Shown here one piece after another: positions 1 to 9,351 of a stretch of 64,000 bases of DNA (its first letter is position 1; each line of letters opens with the position of its first letter). Made by a program: the position numbers and the translations under genes. This stretch comes from Candidatus Corynebacterium faecigallinarum (GTDB lineage: Bacteria > Actinomycetota > Actinomycetes > Mycobacteriales > Mycobacteriaceae): the NCBI GenBank assembly GCA_019120175.1, contig DWVP01000024.1, forward strand, positions 310,001 through 374,000. Reading direction: 5' to 3'. Under the pieces are notes generated by a model. It was given only the letters and a program-made list of their open reading frames with translations, did no database searches and was not told the origin of the DNA.

Positions 1-320
1 GCCTGCGGAAGTGGTACGCACTCACCATCGCGCTGGGGACGCTCTTCATCCTCGGCCAGGGATATGAGTACGTGATGCTGGTGCAGGAGGGCACCACGAT
101 CCAGAGCAGCGTCTACGGGTCGGTGTTCTTCATCACCACCGGCTTCCACGGCGCACACGTCATCGCCGGCGTGCTTGCTTTCGTGGTCATTCTTCTTCGT
201 ACGGTGAAATCGAAGTTCACTCCGGCCCAGGCCACATCCGCCGTCGTCGTGTCGTACTACTGGCACTTCGTCGACGTCGTGTGGATCGGACTGTGGATCA
301 CGATTTACTTCATCCAGTAG
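1..320 (+). CDS. ctaE: Cytochrome c oxidase subunit III (aa3 type), C-terminal part
   Basis: Partial gene entering from the left edge; the reading frame starts at base 3 and ends at TAG 318-320, leaving about 105 residues. Hydrophobic helices and the motif [12 protein letters not shown], followed by [14 protein letters not shown] near the end, are typical of the last helices of subunit III of haem-copper oxidases. Subunit III is a membrane subunit that stabilises the proton-pumping aa3 oxidase. In Actinobacteria ctaE lies directly before qcrCAB, whose products form a supercomplex with the oxidase, and that order is seen here, with 73 bp to qcrC. Confidence 0.95.
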   Translation, partial: LRKWYALTIALGTLFILGQGYEYVMLVQEGTTIQSSVYGSVFFITTGFHGAHVIAGVLAFVVILLRTVKSKFTPAQATSAVVVSYYWHFVDVVWIGLWITIYFIQ

Positions 321-393
321 GCCGGACGGGCCGATGTGTGACGCTCGGCCGTTAAGCCCATCGCCTTCCAAATGACGAGTTAAAGGGAACAAG

Positions 394-1302
394 ATGGATA
401 TCAACAATCCCACTCCCGAGGGGGAGCAGCCGCCGGCAACCGCCGCCACGGCTTCCACAACAGGCAAGAAGCGTCGAACTCGACGCAAGCTGCGCCGTAC
501 GATGGCCGGGGCGCTTGCGCTCGTACTCGGTCTGACCGGTGCAGGTCTTGTCGCGCAGGCGTTCACGCCTGACCAGCAGACTGCCACCGCAGAGATGGAC
601 GCGGAGCAGATGATCACCCAGGGACAGGAGATCTACGAGGTCGCCTGTATCACCTGCCACGGTGCCAACCTCCAGGGTGTCCAGGACCGCGGTCCCTCCC
701 TGGTCGGCGTCGGCGAAGGTTCCGTGTACTTCCAGGTGCACTCCGGCCGTATGCCGATGAAGCGCAACGAGGCCCAGGCCGATCGTAAGGACCCGCGCTT
801 CAACGAGGCTCAGACTCTGGCGCTCGCCGCCTACGTCAATGCCAACGGTGGCGGCCCCGGCATCGTCAAGGATGACGACGGGAACATCGCCATGGAGTCC
901 CTGCGTGGCTCCCACAACGAGGACGGCGCGATCGACCCGACGGATGTCGCCCGCGGTTCCGACCTGTTCCGTCTCAACTGTGCGTCCTGCCACAACTTCA
1001 CCGGTAAGGGTGGTGCACTCTCCGGTGGTAAGCACGCGCCTCCGCTGGACGAGGCCAATGAGCAGGAGATCTACCAGGCCATGCTCACCGGTCCGCAGAA
1101 CATGCCTAAGTTCTCCGACCGTCAGCTCTCCGCTGACGAGAAGAAGGACATCATCGCCTACATCAAGTCCGCGGAAGAGTCCCCGAACCCCGGTGGCTAC
1201 GGCCTCGGCGGTATCGGCCCGGTCACCGAGGGCATGCTGATGTGGATTGCCGGAATCGTCGTGCTCATCGGTGCGGCTATGTGGATTGGAACCCGGTCAT
1301 GA
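394..1302 (+). CDS. qcrC: Ubiquinol/menaquinol-cytochrome c reductase, dihaem cytochrome c subunit
   Basis: 302 residues. Two CXXCH haem c sites are visible, C85-H89 (CITCH) and C196-H200 (CASCH), so this is the fused dihaem cytochrome cc that replaces a soluble cytochrome c in Actinobacteria and passes electrons from bc1 to the aa3 oxidase. There is an arginine/lysine-rich N-terminus, a membrane segment at about 37-56 and a C-terminal anchor at about 279-298; the haem domains should face outside. The ATG is preceded by AAAGGGA. Its stop overlaps the qcrA start by 4 bp (ATGA), showing an operon. Confidence 0.97.
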   Translation: MDINNPTPEGEQPPATAATASTTGKKRRTRRKLRRTMAGALALVLGLTGAGLVAQAFTPDQQTATAEMDAEQMITQGQEIYEVACITCHGANLQGVQDRGPSLVGVGEGSVYFQVHSGRMPMKRNEAQADRKDPRFNEAQTLALAAYVNANGGGPGIVKDDDGNIAMESLRGSHNEDGAIDPTDVARGSDLFRLNCASCHNFTGKGGALSGGKHAPPLDEANEQEIYQAMLTGPQNMPKFSDRQLSADEKKDIIAYIKSAEESPNPGGYGLGGIGPVTEGMLMWIAGIVVLIGAAMWIGTRS

Positions 1303-2507
1303 GTGAAAACAACGTCACCTACTCTGAAGAAGAGATCAAGGGCATGAGCGACGAGGAGCTCGCCCGTATCGGCACCGAGCTCGATGATGTCACCATCGCC
1401 TACCGCAAGGAGCGTTTCCCCGTCGAGGGCGACCCCGCCGAGAAACGTGCCGCCCGCGGTGTCGGTTTCTGGTGGGCACTGTCGGTCGTGTTCGGCCTGG
1501 CCTTCGTCGCGGTCTACCTCTTCTGGCCCTGGGAGTACAAGCACCTCGAGGAGGACGGCCTCCGGTGGTACGCCCTCTACACCCCGATGCTGGGCATCAC
1601 CTCCGGCCTGGCCATCATCTGCCTGGGTGTCGGCGCAGTGCAGTTCTCCAAGAAGTTCGTTCCGGAGGAGATCGCGGTCCAGAAGCGTCACGACGGTCCC
1701 TCTGACGAGATCGACCGCCGTACGATGTCCGCGCTGCTCAACGATGCGTGGAAGACCTCGACCCTGGGGCGCCGCAAGGTTCTGATGGGGCTGGGCGGTG
1801 CCGGTGTGGCGCTGGCCGGCGTCGCCATCGTGCTGCCGCTGGGCGGCATCGTCAAGAACCCGTGGAAGCCCACCTCCAAGATGGGTATCGCCGGCGACGG
1901 CACTCTGTGGACCACGGGCTGGACCCTGGTCAACGACGGCACCAAGGTCTACCTGGGCCGCGACACCGGTGCCATCGCCGAGGAGCACCACGGGCACTGG
2001 ACCACCCAGGGCGTCAACCGCCTGGTCCGTGTTCGCCCGGAGGACCTGGACGCCGGCTCCATGGAGACCGTCTTCCCGATGACCGAGGATATGGTGAACG
2101 ACCACGATGCCTTCGATCCGGCCAAGGACGTCTACGAGGAGCAGATGCACTCCATCCACGGCTCCCGTAACTCCGTGATGCTGATCCGTCTGCGTCATGA
2201 GGATGCCCTCAAGGCTGTCCAGCGTGACGGCCAGGAGGACTTCCACTACGGCGACTACTACGCCTACTCGAAGATCTGTACCCACATCGGTTGCCCCACC
2301 TCGCTGTACGAGCAGCAGACCAACCGAATCCTGTGCCCGTGCCACCAGTCGCAGTTCGATGCACTGCACTGGGGTAAGCCGGTGTTCGGTCCGGCCGCCC
2401 GTGCACTGCCCGAGCTGTCCATCAACGTCGATGAGGACGGGTTCTTGTACGCTGACAAGAACTTCGTCGAACCCGTCGGCCCTGCCTTCTGGGAGCGTCA
2501 GTCATGA
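1299..2507 (+). CDS. qcrA: Rieske iron-sulfur subunit of the cytochrome bc1 complex
   Basis: 402 residues from the ATG at 1299, chosen because it overlaps the qcrC stop (ATGA); an in-frame upstream ATG at 1242 lies inside qcrC. The [2Fe-2S] site is complete: C327-T-H329 with C332, and C346-P-C348-H349. The two cysteines C332 and C348 would form the structural disulfide. Three hydrophobic segments precede the Rieske domain, in the runs around residues 52-74, 85-115 and 160-185, as in actinobacterial QcrA, which has three helices rather than one. It oxidises menaquinol at the outer face and passes electrons to QcrC. Confidence 0.97.
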   Translation: MSENNVTYSEEEIKGMSDEELARIGTELDDVTIAYRKERFPVEGDPAEKRAARGVGFWWALSVVFGLAFVAVYLFWPWEYKHLEEDGLRWYALYTPMLGITSGLAIICLGVGAVQFSKKFVPEEIAVQKRHDGPSDEIDRRTMSALLNDAWKTSTLGRRKVLMGLGGAGVALAGVAIVLPLGGIVKNPWKPTSKMGIAGDGTLWTTGWTLVNDGTKVYLGRDTGAIAEEHHGHWTTQGVNRLVRVRPEDLDAGSMETVFPMTEDMVNDHDAFDPAKDVYEEQMHSIHGSRNSVMLIRLRHEDALKAVQRDGQEDFHYGDYYAYSKICTHIGCPTSLYEQQTNRILCPCHQSQFDALHWGKPVFGPAARALPELSINVDEDGFLYADKNFVEPVGPAFWERQS

Positions 2508-4150
2508 GCACACCCACCAAGCCGTCCCGCGTGGCAGAGGCGGCCAACAACTTCGATGAGCGTTACACCGCTGCAGGCGGGCTGAGGAAACAGATCAACA
2601 AGGTCTTCCCGAGCCACTGGTCTTTCATGCTCGGTGAGATCGCGCTATACTCCTTCATCATCCTGCTGCTGTCGGGTGTCTACCTGACACTGTTCTTCGA
2701 CCCCTCGATGGCCAAGGTCATCTACGACGGCGCCTACGCACCGCTGAACGGTGTCGAGATGTCTCGTGCCTACGCGACAGCCCTGGACATCTCCTTCGAG
2801 GTCCGCGGCGGTCTGTTCATCCGCCAGGTGCACCACTGGGCGGCACTGCTCTTCGCGGTGTCGATCATGGTCCACATGATGCGCATCTTCTTCACCGGTG
2901 CGTTCCGTAAGCCGCGTGAGGCGAACTGGGTCATCGGCTGCGTCCTGCTGCTGCTGTCCATCGCCGAGGGCTTCATGGGCTACTCCCTGCCGGACGACCT
3001 GCTCTCCGGTGTGGGTCTGCGCATCATGTCCGCCATCATCATCGGCCTGCCGATCATCGGTACCTGGCTCCACTGGATCATGTTCGCCGGTGATTTCCCG
3101 GGTGACATCATCATCCCGCGTCTCTACATCGCGCACGTGCTGCTGATCCCCGCGATTCTGCTTGCCCTGATCGCTGCCCACCTCGCGCTGGTCTGGTACC
3201 AGAAGCACACCCAGTTCCCCGGACCGGGCCGTACCGAGCGCAACGTCGTGGGTGCCCGAGTCATCCCGGTGTTCGGCGTTCACGCTGCATCGTTCGCCCT
3301 GATCACCTTCGGCTTCGTGGCACTGCTGGCCGGTGTCTTCCAGATCAACGCGATATGGAACCTGGGACCGTACAACCCATCACAGGTCTCTGCCGGTTCG
3401 CAGCCTGACATCTACATGCTGTGGACGGATGGTGCGGCACGTATCATGCCGGCCTGGGAGCTGTACCTGGGTAGTTACACGATCCCGGCCGTGGTCTGGG
3501 TCGCTGTCCTGCTCGGGCTGCTCGTTGTCCTGCTGTTCGCCTACCCCTGGATCGAACAGCACTTCACCAAGGACACCGCGCACCACAACCTGCTGCAGCG
3601 TCCGCGCGACGTTCCGGTCCGCACCTCCCTCGGTGTCATGGCACTGGTCACCTACGTCATCCTCACGGTCTCCGGTGGCAACGACCACGTCGCCGCGTTC
3701 TTCAACATCTCGCTGAATGCGATGACCTGGGCCGGACGTATCGGCTTCATCCTGCTTCCGCCGCTGGCGTACTTCATCACCTACCGGATCTGCCTGGGTC
3801 TCCAGCGCAACGACCGCGCGGTGCTGGAGCACGGGATCGAGACCGGTACGATCCGCCAGCTGCCCAGCGGCGGCTTCATCGAGGTCCACCAGCCCATCGG
3901 CCCGGTGGACGAGCACGGACATCCGATCCCGCTGCCGTACGCCGGTGCGCAGGTGCCCACCAAGCTCAACCAGCTCGGCTTCGCCGGTGCCCCCGGACGT
4001 GGTTCCCTGTTCAAGCCTGACCCCGAGGACATCGTCCGCCAGGTCGAGGAGATCGAGGAGGCCAACGAGAAGGAGCGTAAGGAGATGCTGATCCGTCTCC
4101 AGGAGGAGAACCGCCGCCAGCTCGGCGGCGAGGGCCACGAGAACCCGTAG
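2504..4150 (+). CDS. qcrB: Cytochrome b subunit of the cytochrome bc1 complex
   Basis: 548 residues; start overlaps the qcrA stop by 4 bp. Two histidine pairs fit the haem b ligands: H110 or H111 with H124 in one helix and H211 with H226 in another. The segment with QPDIY in the second half corresponds to the PEWY loop of the quinol oxidation site. The last 110 residues form a hydrophilic, Glu/Arg-rich cytoplasmic tail, longer than in proteobacterial cytochrome b and typical of Actinobacteria. Cytochrome b is a target of bc1 inhibitors in mycobacteria. It ends the operon; a hairpin follows directly. Confidence 0.97.
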   Translation: MSTPTKPSRVAEAANNFDERYTAAGGLRKQINKVFPSHWSFMLGEIALYSFIILLLSGVYLTLFFDPSMAKVIYDGAYAPLNGVEMSRAYATALDISFEVRGGLFIRQVHHWAALLFAVSIMVHMMRIFFTGAFRKPREANWVIGCVLLLLSIAEGFMGYSLPDDLLSGVGLRIMSAIIIGLPIIGTWLHWIMFAGDFPGDIIIPRLYIAHVLLIPAILLALIAAHLALVWYQKHTQFPGPGRTERNVVGARVIPVFGVHAASFALITFGFVALLAGVFQINAIWNLGPYNPSQVSAGSQPDIYMLWTDGAARIMPAWELYLGSYTIPAVVWVAVLLGLLVVLLFAYPWIEQHFTKDTAHHNLLQRPRDVPVRTSLGVMALVTYVILTVSGGNDHVAAFFNISLNAMTWAGRIGFILLPPLAYFITYRICLGLQRNDRAVLEHGIETGTIRQLPSGGFIEVHQPIGPVDEHGHPIPLPYAGAQVPTKLNQLGFAGAPGRGSLFKPDPEDIVRQVEEIEEANEKERKEMLIRLQEENRRQLGGEGHENP

Positions 4151-4164
4151 CCCGACACCACTCC

Positions 4165-4205
4165 AGACAGCGCCGCACCGTGATCATCACGGTGGGGCGC
4201 TGTCT
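4165..4205. terminator. Bidirectional hairpin between qcrB and the exonuclease gene
   Basis: A 19-bp stem with one G-G mismatch and a 3-nt loop: AGACAGCGCC pairs with GGCGCTGTCT and CACCGTGA with TCACGGTG. It lies between two convergent genes, so it probably ends both transcripts. There is no strong T run on either side. Confidence 0.75.
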
Positions 4206-4213
4206 ATGTCTCC

Positions 4214-4792
4214 TCACGTGTCCGCTGCGGCGCGTTGGAGCCACTGCAACAGATCCACCGTGGCGAGCACGTCCTCCTGCGCGCGGTGGACAGGGGAGTG
4301 CGCTAACCCAAGGACGGCGGCCAGCCGGTCCAGACGGTACCGACCGACCTTCTCCCTCGGAATGAGCTCCCGGGCGCTTTCCGCGGTACACAGCGTCGAG
4401 TCCGCCTCGAGGCTGGCCCGTCCTTCACGGCGGAGCTCGCCGTTGATGAAGGCCATGTCGAAGGAGACGTTATGTCCGACCAGGGTGCGGTTCCTCGTCA
4501 ACGTCACAAGATCGTCGAGCACCGCTGAGACCGGAGGCTGTTCAGACAGGTCGGCGTCGGTCATTCCAGTCAGCCCGGTGATCACCTGGGGGAGGGGGAT
4601 GCCCGGGTCCACGAGGGAATGGACGGACTCGACGATGTCCCCGTCCACGAGGTGGACGGCGGCGACCTCGATGATGCGGTCATTGTCCGGATCCAGTCCT
4701 GTGGTCTCGCAGTCGAGGATGACGCAGTCACGGAGTGCCGCGGACAGAGACTGAGACAGAGACTGAGCCGGGGAGTCAGGTCGAGGGATCAC
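4214..4792 (-). CDS. DEDDh 3'-5' exonuclease (DnaQ/epsilon-like)
   Basis: 192 residues from GTG 4792. The three exonuclease motifs are visible: DCETTG (Asp and Glu metal ligands), GHNVSFD, and HRAQEDV with the general-base His and the last Asp. Stand-alone proteins of this size trim DNA or RNA 3' ends or proofread; no partner domain is present, so the substrate cannot be named. The in-frame ATG at 4798 is only 2 nt from a TAGAGT -10 box, too close to lie on the transcript, whereas GTG 4792 is 8 nt from it; the GTG is therefore preferred. Convergent with qcrB. Confidence 0.85.
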   Translation of the reverse strand: MIPRPDSPAQSLSQSLSAALRDCVILDCETTGLDPDNDRIIEVAAVHLVDGDIVESVHSLVDPGIPLPQVITGLTGMTDADLSEQPPVSAVLDDLVTLTRNRTLVGHNVSFDMAFINGELRREGRASLEADSTLCTAESARELIPREKVGRYRLDRLAAVLGLAHSPVHRAQEDVLATVDLLQWLQRAAADT

Positions 4793-4800
4793 AATCATCT

Positions 4801-4806
4801 ACTCTA
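4801..4806 (-). promoter_or_regulatory. -10 box, leaderless promoter of the exonuclease gene
   Basis: On the minus strand TAGAGT lies 8 nt before GTG 4792. No Shine-Dalgarno sequence is seen. Confidence 0.5.
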
Positions 4807-4924
4807 CGTCGACTGTGCGTGGGTCTTTCTGTGGCTCTGTGTCGTCCCTGTCGTTTCCGTGTCCCTGTGACGCATGTGACTGATGGTCACAGCAGCTGGT
4901 CAGCAGACCGACACGTTCGCCGTA

Positions 4925-4940
4925 TGTGACGAGTCTCACA
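4925..4940. promoter_or_regulatory. Candidate GlxR (CRP-type) binding site
   Basis: TGTGACGAGTCTCACA is an exact match to TGTGA-N6-TCACA, the motif of the cAMP-responsive regulator GlxR in corynebacteria. A related TGTGA-N7-TCACA sits at 4875-4891. The sites lie about 150 bp upstream of the probable promoter of the first NlpC/P60 gene, in a 450-bp non-coding region. GlxR binding is inferred from the motif only. Confidence 0.65.
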
Positions 4941-5068
4941 TTCATCTTTCCTCCGGTTGACCGTGTGGGATTGCAGTGCTCGTGCTGACCGGCTCGGATC
5001 CCATATAAATGCAGGTCAAGTCACGCTCTGAGTGGCCCGGGTTCACACGCTGCCGATAGGGTCGAGCT

Positions 5069-5098
5069 TTGGTCGCGATTCAATAACGGTTAGATAAC
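5069..5098 (+). promoter_or_regulatory. Promoter and MtrA-like box of the first NlpC/P60 gene
   Basis: ATAAC at 5083-5087 and again at 5094-5098 form a direct repeat with an 11-bp period, the layout described for MtrA boxes. It overlaps a possible -35/-10 pair, TTGGTC (5069-5074) and TAGATA (5091-5096). nlpC is a known MtrA-regulated gene in C. glutamicum. The remainder of the 4793-5240 gap holds no gene that can be recognised. Confidence 0.45.
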
Positions 5099-5240
5099 AG
5101 TCCTGCACCGGTCTGGTCACGGTGTGGGAGTTGGACAAGCTCGAGATCATTTCGTAATCTTCTCGTGACCTTAAGGGGCGACCACATCGCCAGAGATAAC
5201 GACAGCCCCGACAGCGAGCATGAAAGGCACTATCCACATC

Positions 5241-5843
5241 ATGGGCAAGCACAGCTTGAAGAAGGACCACTCCCGCCGCAACGCCGCCGTGGCAGCTGCA
5301 GTGGGCGTGGGCGCAGTCATCGCGCTCCCCGCGACCGCGCAGGCCGTGACCGTCCAGGTTCCGGGCACCAACCACTCGGTTGAGGCCCCCAGCGAGGCCG
5401 TTGACTTCGCCGGCCAGTACGTGGACGTCGACGCCTACCTCGCCTCCGCCGACCGGGCCTCCGCCCCGTCCGCCCCCGCGGCCCCGTCCGCCTCCAAGAG
5501 CGTCGGCCAGAAGATCGCCGACGCCGCCATGTCCAAGCAGGGCGCCCCCTACTCCTGGGGTGCCGCCGGTCCGGATGCCTTCGACTGTTCCGGCCTGACC
5601 AGCTGGGCCTACAGCCAGGTCGGCAAGTCCATCCCGCGTACCTCCAGCGACCAGGCATACTCCGGTACCCCGGTGTCGCTGAACGCCCTGAAGCCGGGCG
5701 ACATCGTCTCCTACTACGGTGGCGCCTCCCACGTTGCCATCTACATCGGCGACAACAAGGTCGTGCAGGCCTTGAACTCCAGTACCCCGGTCCAGGTCAA
5801 CGACCTGAACTACATGCCGGTCAACAACGCCGTCCGCTTCTAG
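5241..5843 (+). CDS. Secreted NlpC/P60 family peptidoglycan endopeptidase
   Basis: About 200 residues. A basic N-terminus and a hydrophobic stretch ending AQA form a Sec signal peptide. A Ser/Ala/Pro linker leads to a C-terminal NlpC/P60 domain with the catalytic Cys in FDCSGLTSWAY and His in SHVAIYIGD. Such enzymes cut between D-Glu and meso-DAP in stem peptides during daughter-cell separation. The start is uncertain: ATG 5241 begins MGKHSLKK, a form common in corynebacterial cell-wall hydrolases, and GAAAGG lies 14 nt upstream; ATG 5220, in frame, has no ribosome-binding site. Pairs with a longer NlpC/P60 gene downstream, as in C. glutamicum cg2402/cg2401. Confidence 0.93.
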   Translation: MGKHSLKKDHSRRNAAVAAAVGVGAVIALPATAQAVTVQVPGTNHSVEAPSEAVDFAGQYVDVDAYLASADRASAPSAPAAPSASKSVGQKIADAAMSKQGAPYSWGAAGPDAFDCSGLTSWAYSQVGKSIPRTSSDQAYSGTPVSLNALKPGDIVSYYGGASHVAIYIGDNKVVQALNSSTPVQVNDLNYMPVNNAVRF

Positions 5844-5855
5844 GACCGCACCATC

Positions 5856-5871
5856 GCGCGCCAAGGCGCGC
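5856..5871 (+). repeat. Short perfect hairpin after the first NlpC/P60 gene
   Basis: GCGCGCC, a 2-nt AA loop, then GGCGCGC, starting 13 bp after the stop codon. Together with the larger inverted repeat just downstream it may end or protect the upstream transcript. Confidence 0.4.
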
Positions 5872-5880
5872 CACTTTCCG

Positions 5881-5930
5881 CAGCCCCGTGCACGACCCTG
5901 CCGACACGGCCGGGCCCGACCACGGGGCTG
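5881..5930 (+). terminator. Inverted repeat between the two NlpC/P60 genes
   Basis: CAGCCCCGTG (5881-5890) pairs perfectly with CACGGGGCTG (5921-5930) around a 30-nt G/C-rich loop. It probably separates the two hydrolase transcripts; no T run follows. Confidence 0.5.
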
Positions 5931-5942
5931 CGTCGCGTATGA

Positions 5943-5958
5943 ATTACGGATCCATAAC
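5943..5958 (+). promoter_or_regulatory. MtrA-like box upstream of the second NlpC/P60 gene
   Basis: ATTAC (5943-5947), six bases, then ATAAC (5954-5958): the same 11-bp-period direct repeat as seen before the first NlpC/P60 gene. A TATATG element at 5972-5977 may be the -10. The shared layout suggests joint control of the two hydrolases. Confidence 0.4.
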
Positions 5959-6014
5959 GAAGTTGTGGCATTATATGCGCATTACACCTGATCATGGGAA
6001 GAGGATCAACGACA

Positions 6015-7154
6015 GTGACTAGCCACCGTCTTCGGGCAACCACCACGGCCGCCAACGCGGCCACCCCGGCACCCTCCAGTCGCACCGCCCGCGCCGTCGC
6101 CGGGCTCGGAATCACCGCCGCCCTGGCCCTCGGGACCGTCGGCACCGTCGGTTTCGCCGCCGGTGACCCGGACGATGCAGCATCCTCTGCCGGAGAGGTC
6201 GACACCTCCCCGCTCCCCACCGACGCAGATGGTCTGCTCGAGCGCCTCGAAGAGGTCTCCCGCCAGGCCCAGGTCACCAGCGACGAGGTCGAGGAGAACC
6301 GCGCCGAGATCGAGGACGCACGCGGCCGGCTCGACGCCACCAACCGCACCTCCGAGCGACTCACCGCAGAGGTCGACCGTGCCCGCGCCGCCGTCGAGGA
6401 CTCCCGCACCCCGGTCACCGAGCTGTCCCAGTCCCTCTACCGCGGTGCCGTCATCGACCCGGTCACCGCGGTCGCCGGTGCGTCCAACCCACAGGACGCC
6501 ATCGACCGTCGGGCCTTCGCCAGTGCGCTCAACGCCGACCGCTCCGGCAAGCTCGCCGATCTGCAGGACAGTCTGCGCGAGGCCGACGAGCAGGAGAGCC
6601 GGGCGCAGCGCGCCAAGGCCTCCGCCGACTTCCAGCTCAGCGTGCTGCAATCCCAGGAGCGTGAGCTTGAGGAGCGCACCGATGCCCTGGAGGAGCTCAA
6701 GACCCAGATCGCCACGGCCGTCGACGGCCTCAGCCCGGAGGAGAAGCGTCGCTGGGCAGACCGGAATGGCCCGATCGACGTCGACGTCAAGGAGTTCCTG
6801 GGTGAGCTCACCGATGCCTCCGGCGTGGTCGGCGCGGCGATGTCCAAGCTCGGTTCCCCGTACTCCTGGGGTGCCACCGGGCCGGATTCCTTCGACTGCT
6901 CCGGGCTGATGCTCTGGGCCTACCAGCAGAGCGGCAAGTCGATCCCGCGTACCTCCTCCGCACAGATCGCCGGCGGCACCTCGGTGTCGCGCGGGGACCT
7001 GCAGCCCGGCGACATCGTCGGCTTCTACCCGGGGGTGACCCACGTCGGCATGTACATCGGCGACGGTCAGATCGTCCACGCCTCGGACTACGGCATCCCG
7101 GTCCAGGTCGTCAGCGTGGACAGCATGCCTTTCGCCGGCGCGGCGCGGTACTAA
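6015..7154 (+). CDS. Secreted NlpC/P60 endopeptidase with N-terminal coiled coil (RipA-like)
   Basis: 379 residues from GTG 6015, chosen because AAGAGGA ends 9 nt upstream; an in-frame ATG at 5994 lacks a ribosome-binding site. A signal peptide (hydrophobic run AVAGLGITAALALGTVG) is followed by about 180 residues rich in Glu, Arg and Ala, predicted to be coiled coil and including an arm like those that keep RipA-type enzymes inactive or bound to FtsEX. The C-terminal NlpC/P60 domain has Cys in FDCSGLMLWAY and His in THVGMYIGD. Role: cell separation. Its catalytic domain is closely similar to that of the preceding gene. Confidence 0.93.
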   Translation: MTSHRLRATTTAANAATPAPSSRTARAVAGLGITAALALGTVGTVGFAAGDPDDAASSAGEVDTSPLPTDADGLLERLEEVSRQAQVTSDEVEENRAEIEDARGRLDATNRTSERLTAEVDRARAAVEDSRTPVTELSQSLYRGAVIDPVTAVAGASNPQDAIDRRAFASALNADRSGKLADLQDSLREADEQESRAQRAKASADFQLSVLQSQERELEERTDALEELKTQIATAVDGLSPEEKRRWADRNGPIDVDVKEFLGELTDASGVVGAAMSKLGSPYSWGATGPDSFDCSGLMLWAYQQSGKSIPRTSSAQIAGGTSVSRGDLQPGDIVGFYPGVTHVGMYIGDGQIVHASDYGIPVQVVSVDSMPFAGAARY

Positions 7155-7160
7155 CCAGCC

Positions 7161-8354
7161 ATGCCCGGCAGTAGCAGCAGGGTCCTCCTGGTCACCAATG
7201 ACTTCCCGCCGACCGTCGGCGGAATCCAGAGCTACCTGCGCGACTACTGCGCCGAACTCGAACGGCGCAGCCCCGGCGCCCTCACCGTCTTCGCCTCCAC
7301 ACAGGACCCTGCCGCCGCCGAGGAGTACGACGCCTCACTTCCGTACGAGGTCGTCCGGTGGCCACGTCGGATCATGCTGCCCACTCCGGCGACGGCCCGT
7401 CGGATGGCACAGCTGATCACCGAACGAGACATCGACACCGTCTGGTTCGGTTCCTCGACCCCCATGGCCCTGATGGGTGCGGCGGCCCGCCGTGCCGGGG
7501 CCAGCCGCGTGGTGGCATCCACCCACGGCCACGAGGTCGGGTGGTCGATGGTGCCCGGTGGACGTTCCGTCCTGCGCGCCATCGGACGCCGGACGGACTG
7601 CCTGACCTATGTCTCGCGCTACGCCCGCAACCGGTTCCGCGACTGTTTCGGCCCAGACGTCGCCTGGGAACCCATGCCTGGCGGAGTCGACTCCACCGTC
7701 TTCCGCCCCGATCCGCAGGGCCGGGCGATGATCCGTGCGCGACACGGCATCGACGACCGGAAGGTCATCGTGTGCGTCTCCCGCGTCGTCGCCCGTAAGG
7801 GCCAGGACACCCTGGTGGGGTCCCTGCCGCGGATCCTGCACGAGGTGCCGGACGCCCACCTGCTCATCGTCGGCCCCGGCGACTACGCCGAGTCACTGCG
7901 CAACCGGGCCAACGCCCTGGGCGTGGCGGAACATGTCACTTTCACCGGACCGGTCGACTACGACGAGCTGGTCGCGCACTATTGCGCCGGTGACGTTTTC
8001 GCCATGCCGGTGCGCACCCAGGGCGGCGGTTTCAGCGTCGAGGGACTGGGCATCGTATTCTTGGAGTCCCAGGCCTGTGGCGTCCCGACGATCGCCGGCG
8101 ACGGGGGAGGGGCACCGGAGACCGTCCAGGACGGGGTGACCGGCGACGTCGTCGACGGCACCGATGTCGCGGCCGTGGCGTCCTGCGTTGCCGCACTGCT
8201 CACAGACGCCGAGCGGGCCGCCAGCTATGCCGAGCGCGGACGGGCCTACGTCCAGGACGCCTGGAACTGGAATGTTCTGGGCCGGGAGCTGTCCGTGGTG
8301 CTCGACGGCAACGGTACGTACCCCGGGCGACACAGTTGGAACTGGCGCGCGTGA
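7161..8354 (+). CDS. pimB: Phosphatidylinositol monomannoside mannosyltransferase, GT4
   Basis: 397 residues, GT-B fold. The N-terminal domain begins with VTNDFPPTVGGIQSYL (Gly-rich acceptor-side loop). The C-terminal domain has VSRVVARKGQDTLV and the EX7E-type donor motif in FLESQACGVPTIAGDGGG. By family and position (directly after the NlpC/P60 pair, before the ROK kinase and plsC, as Rv2188c/NCgl2106) it is PimB', which adds the second GDP-mannose-derived mannose to PI-mannoside on the cytoplasmic face, the start of lipomannan synthesis. Starts 6 bp after the hydrolase stop, without a clear ribosome-binding site. The alternative, another GT4 enzyme, is unlikely given the synteny. Confidence 0.9.
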   Translation: MPGSSSRVLLVTNDFPPTVGGIQSYLRDYCAELERRSPGALTVFASTQDPAAAEEYDASLPYEVVRWPRRIMLPTPATARRMAQLITERDIDTVWFGSSTPMALMGAAARRAGASRVVASTHGHEVGWSMVPGGRSVLRAIGRRTDCLTYVSRYARNRFRDCFGPDVAWEPMPGGVDSTVFRPDPQGRAMIRARHGIDDRKVIVCVSRVVARKGQDTLVGSLPRILHEVPDAHLLIVGPGDYAESLRNRANALGVAEHVTFTGPVDYDELVAHYCAGDVFAMPVRTQGGGFSVEGLGIVFLESQACGVPTIAGDGGGAPETVQDGVTGDVVDGTDVAAVASCVAALLTDAERAASYAERGRAYVQDAWNWNVLGRELSVVLDGNGTYPGRHSWNWRA

Positions 8355-8358
8355 CCGA

Positions 8359-8364
8359 TACGCT
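8359..8364 (+). promoter_or_regulatory. -10 box, leaderless promoter of the ROK kinase gene
   Basis: TACGCT ends 7 nt before ATG 8372. Confidence 0.45.
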
Positions 8365-8371
8365 AGGACGA

Positions 8372-9346
8372 ATGTCCGCCCCCGCATCCCTGACCATCGG
8401 CATAGACATCGGTGGCACCAATCTCCGGGCCGCCGTCGTTACCCCGCAGGGCCAGGTCCTGGACGTCGAGCAGCTACCGACCCCGAGTTCGGTCGCTGCA
8501 CTGGAGAAGGCCATCACCCTGGTGGTGTCGGCACTGCGCCAGCGCCACGGGGTGAGCGCGGTGGGACTCGCGGTCGCCGGTTTCATCACCGCCGAGCAGG
8601 ACCGGGTTCGTTTCGCTCCGCACCTGCCGTGGCGCGACAGTGACGTCCGCAACCGGTTGTCCTCGATGCTGGGGCTGCCGGTCGTCCTGGAGCATGACGC
8701 GAATGCCGCAGCGTGGGGCGAGAACATCCTCGGACCAGGTCAGGACGCATCGACGTGGGTACTGTTTGCCGTCGGTACCGGCATCGGTGGCGCACTGGTG
8801 CAGGACGGGCAGATCTACCGCGGCGCCTACGGGACCGCCCCGGAATTCGGCCACCTCACCGTGGTTCCCGGTGGACGTGCCTGCCCGTGCGGCAAACGCG
8901 GTTGCCTGGAGCGGTACTGCTCCGGCAGCGGCCTGGAACTGACCGCCCTGGAGTTCATCGCCACCGGTCGGCACCCGGAGAGTCTGCTGTCGCAGCTCTT
9001 CCACTCCCGTCCGGAGGAGATCACCGGGCGCAGCATCGTCGGACTGGCCCGCGACGGTGACCTCCTGGCCGCCGAGGTCATCGAGGATTTCGCCCGTTGG
9101 CTGGGCCGCGGGCTGTCGGTGGTGCAGGACATCCTGGACCCGGAGCTGATCGTCCTGGGCGGCGGTGTCGCCGCCGATGCCGACCTCTACCTTCCCACTG
9201 CGCGCGAGGAGATGGGTTCCTCGGTCGTCGGTGCCGGATTCCGTCCGGTCGCCCGCGTGGAACCCGCCAGTCTGGGCTCCGAGGCGGGTATGATCGGTGC
9301 GGCGCTTCTAGCGGGGAACCCCGCAGTCATTTCGCGAAAGGGATAG
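8372..9346 (+). CDS. glk: ROK-family glucokinase
   Basis: 324 residues. Phosphate-binding motif IGIDIGGTNLRAA at the N-terminus, catalytic Asp in LEHDANAAAWGE, ATP-binding FAVGTGIGGA, and the ROK zinc site CPCGKRGCLE. It phosphorylates glucose with ATP (or polyphosphate in some homologues). The C. glutamicum glk gene occupies the same place between pimB' and plsC. ATG 8372 is used because a TACGCT -10 box ends 7 nt before it; in-frame TTG 8336 and GTG 8351 lie within or upstream of that promoter and overlap the pimB 3' end. Confidence 0.88.
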   Translation: MSAPASLTIGIDIGGTNLRAAVVTPQGQVLDVEQLPTPSSVAALEKAITLVVSALRQRHGVSAVGLAVAGFITAEQDRVRFAPHLPWRDSDVRNRLSSMLGLPVVLEHDANAAAWGENILGPGQDASTWVLFAVGTGIGGALVQDGQIYRGAYGTAPEFGHLTVVPGGRACPCGKRGCLERYCSGSGLELTALEFIATGRHPESLLSQLFHSRPEEITGRSIVGLARDGDLLAAEVIEDFARWLGRGLSVVQDILDPELIVLGGGVAADADLYLPTAREEMGSSVVGAGFRPVARVEPASLGSEAGMIGAALLAGNPAVISRKG

Positions 9347-9351
9347 CAAAC

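Noticed and set aside
1197..2369. Minus-strand open frame of 390 codons opposite qcrA
   Set aside because: Antisense shadow of the Rieske gene; no motif, no promoter and no ribosome-binding site.
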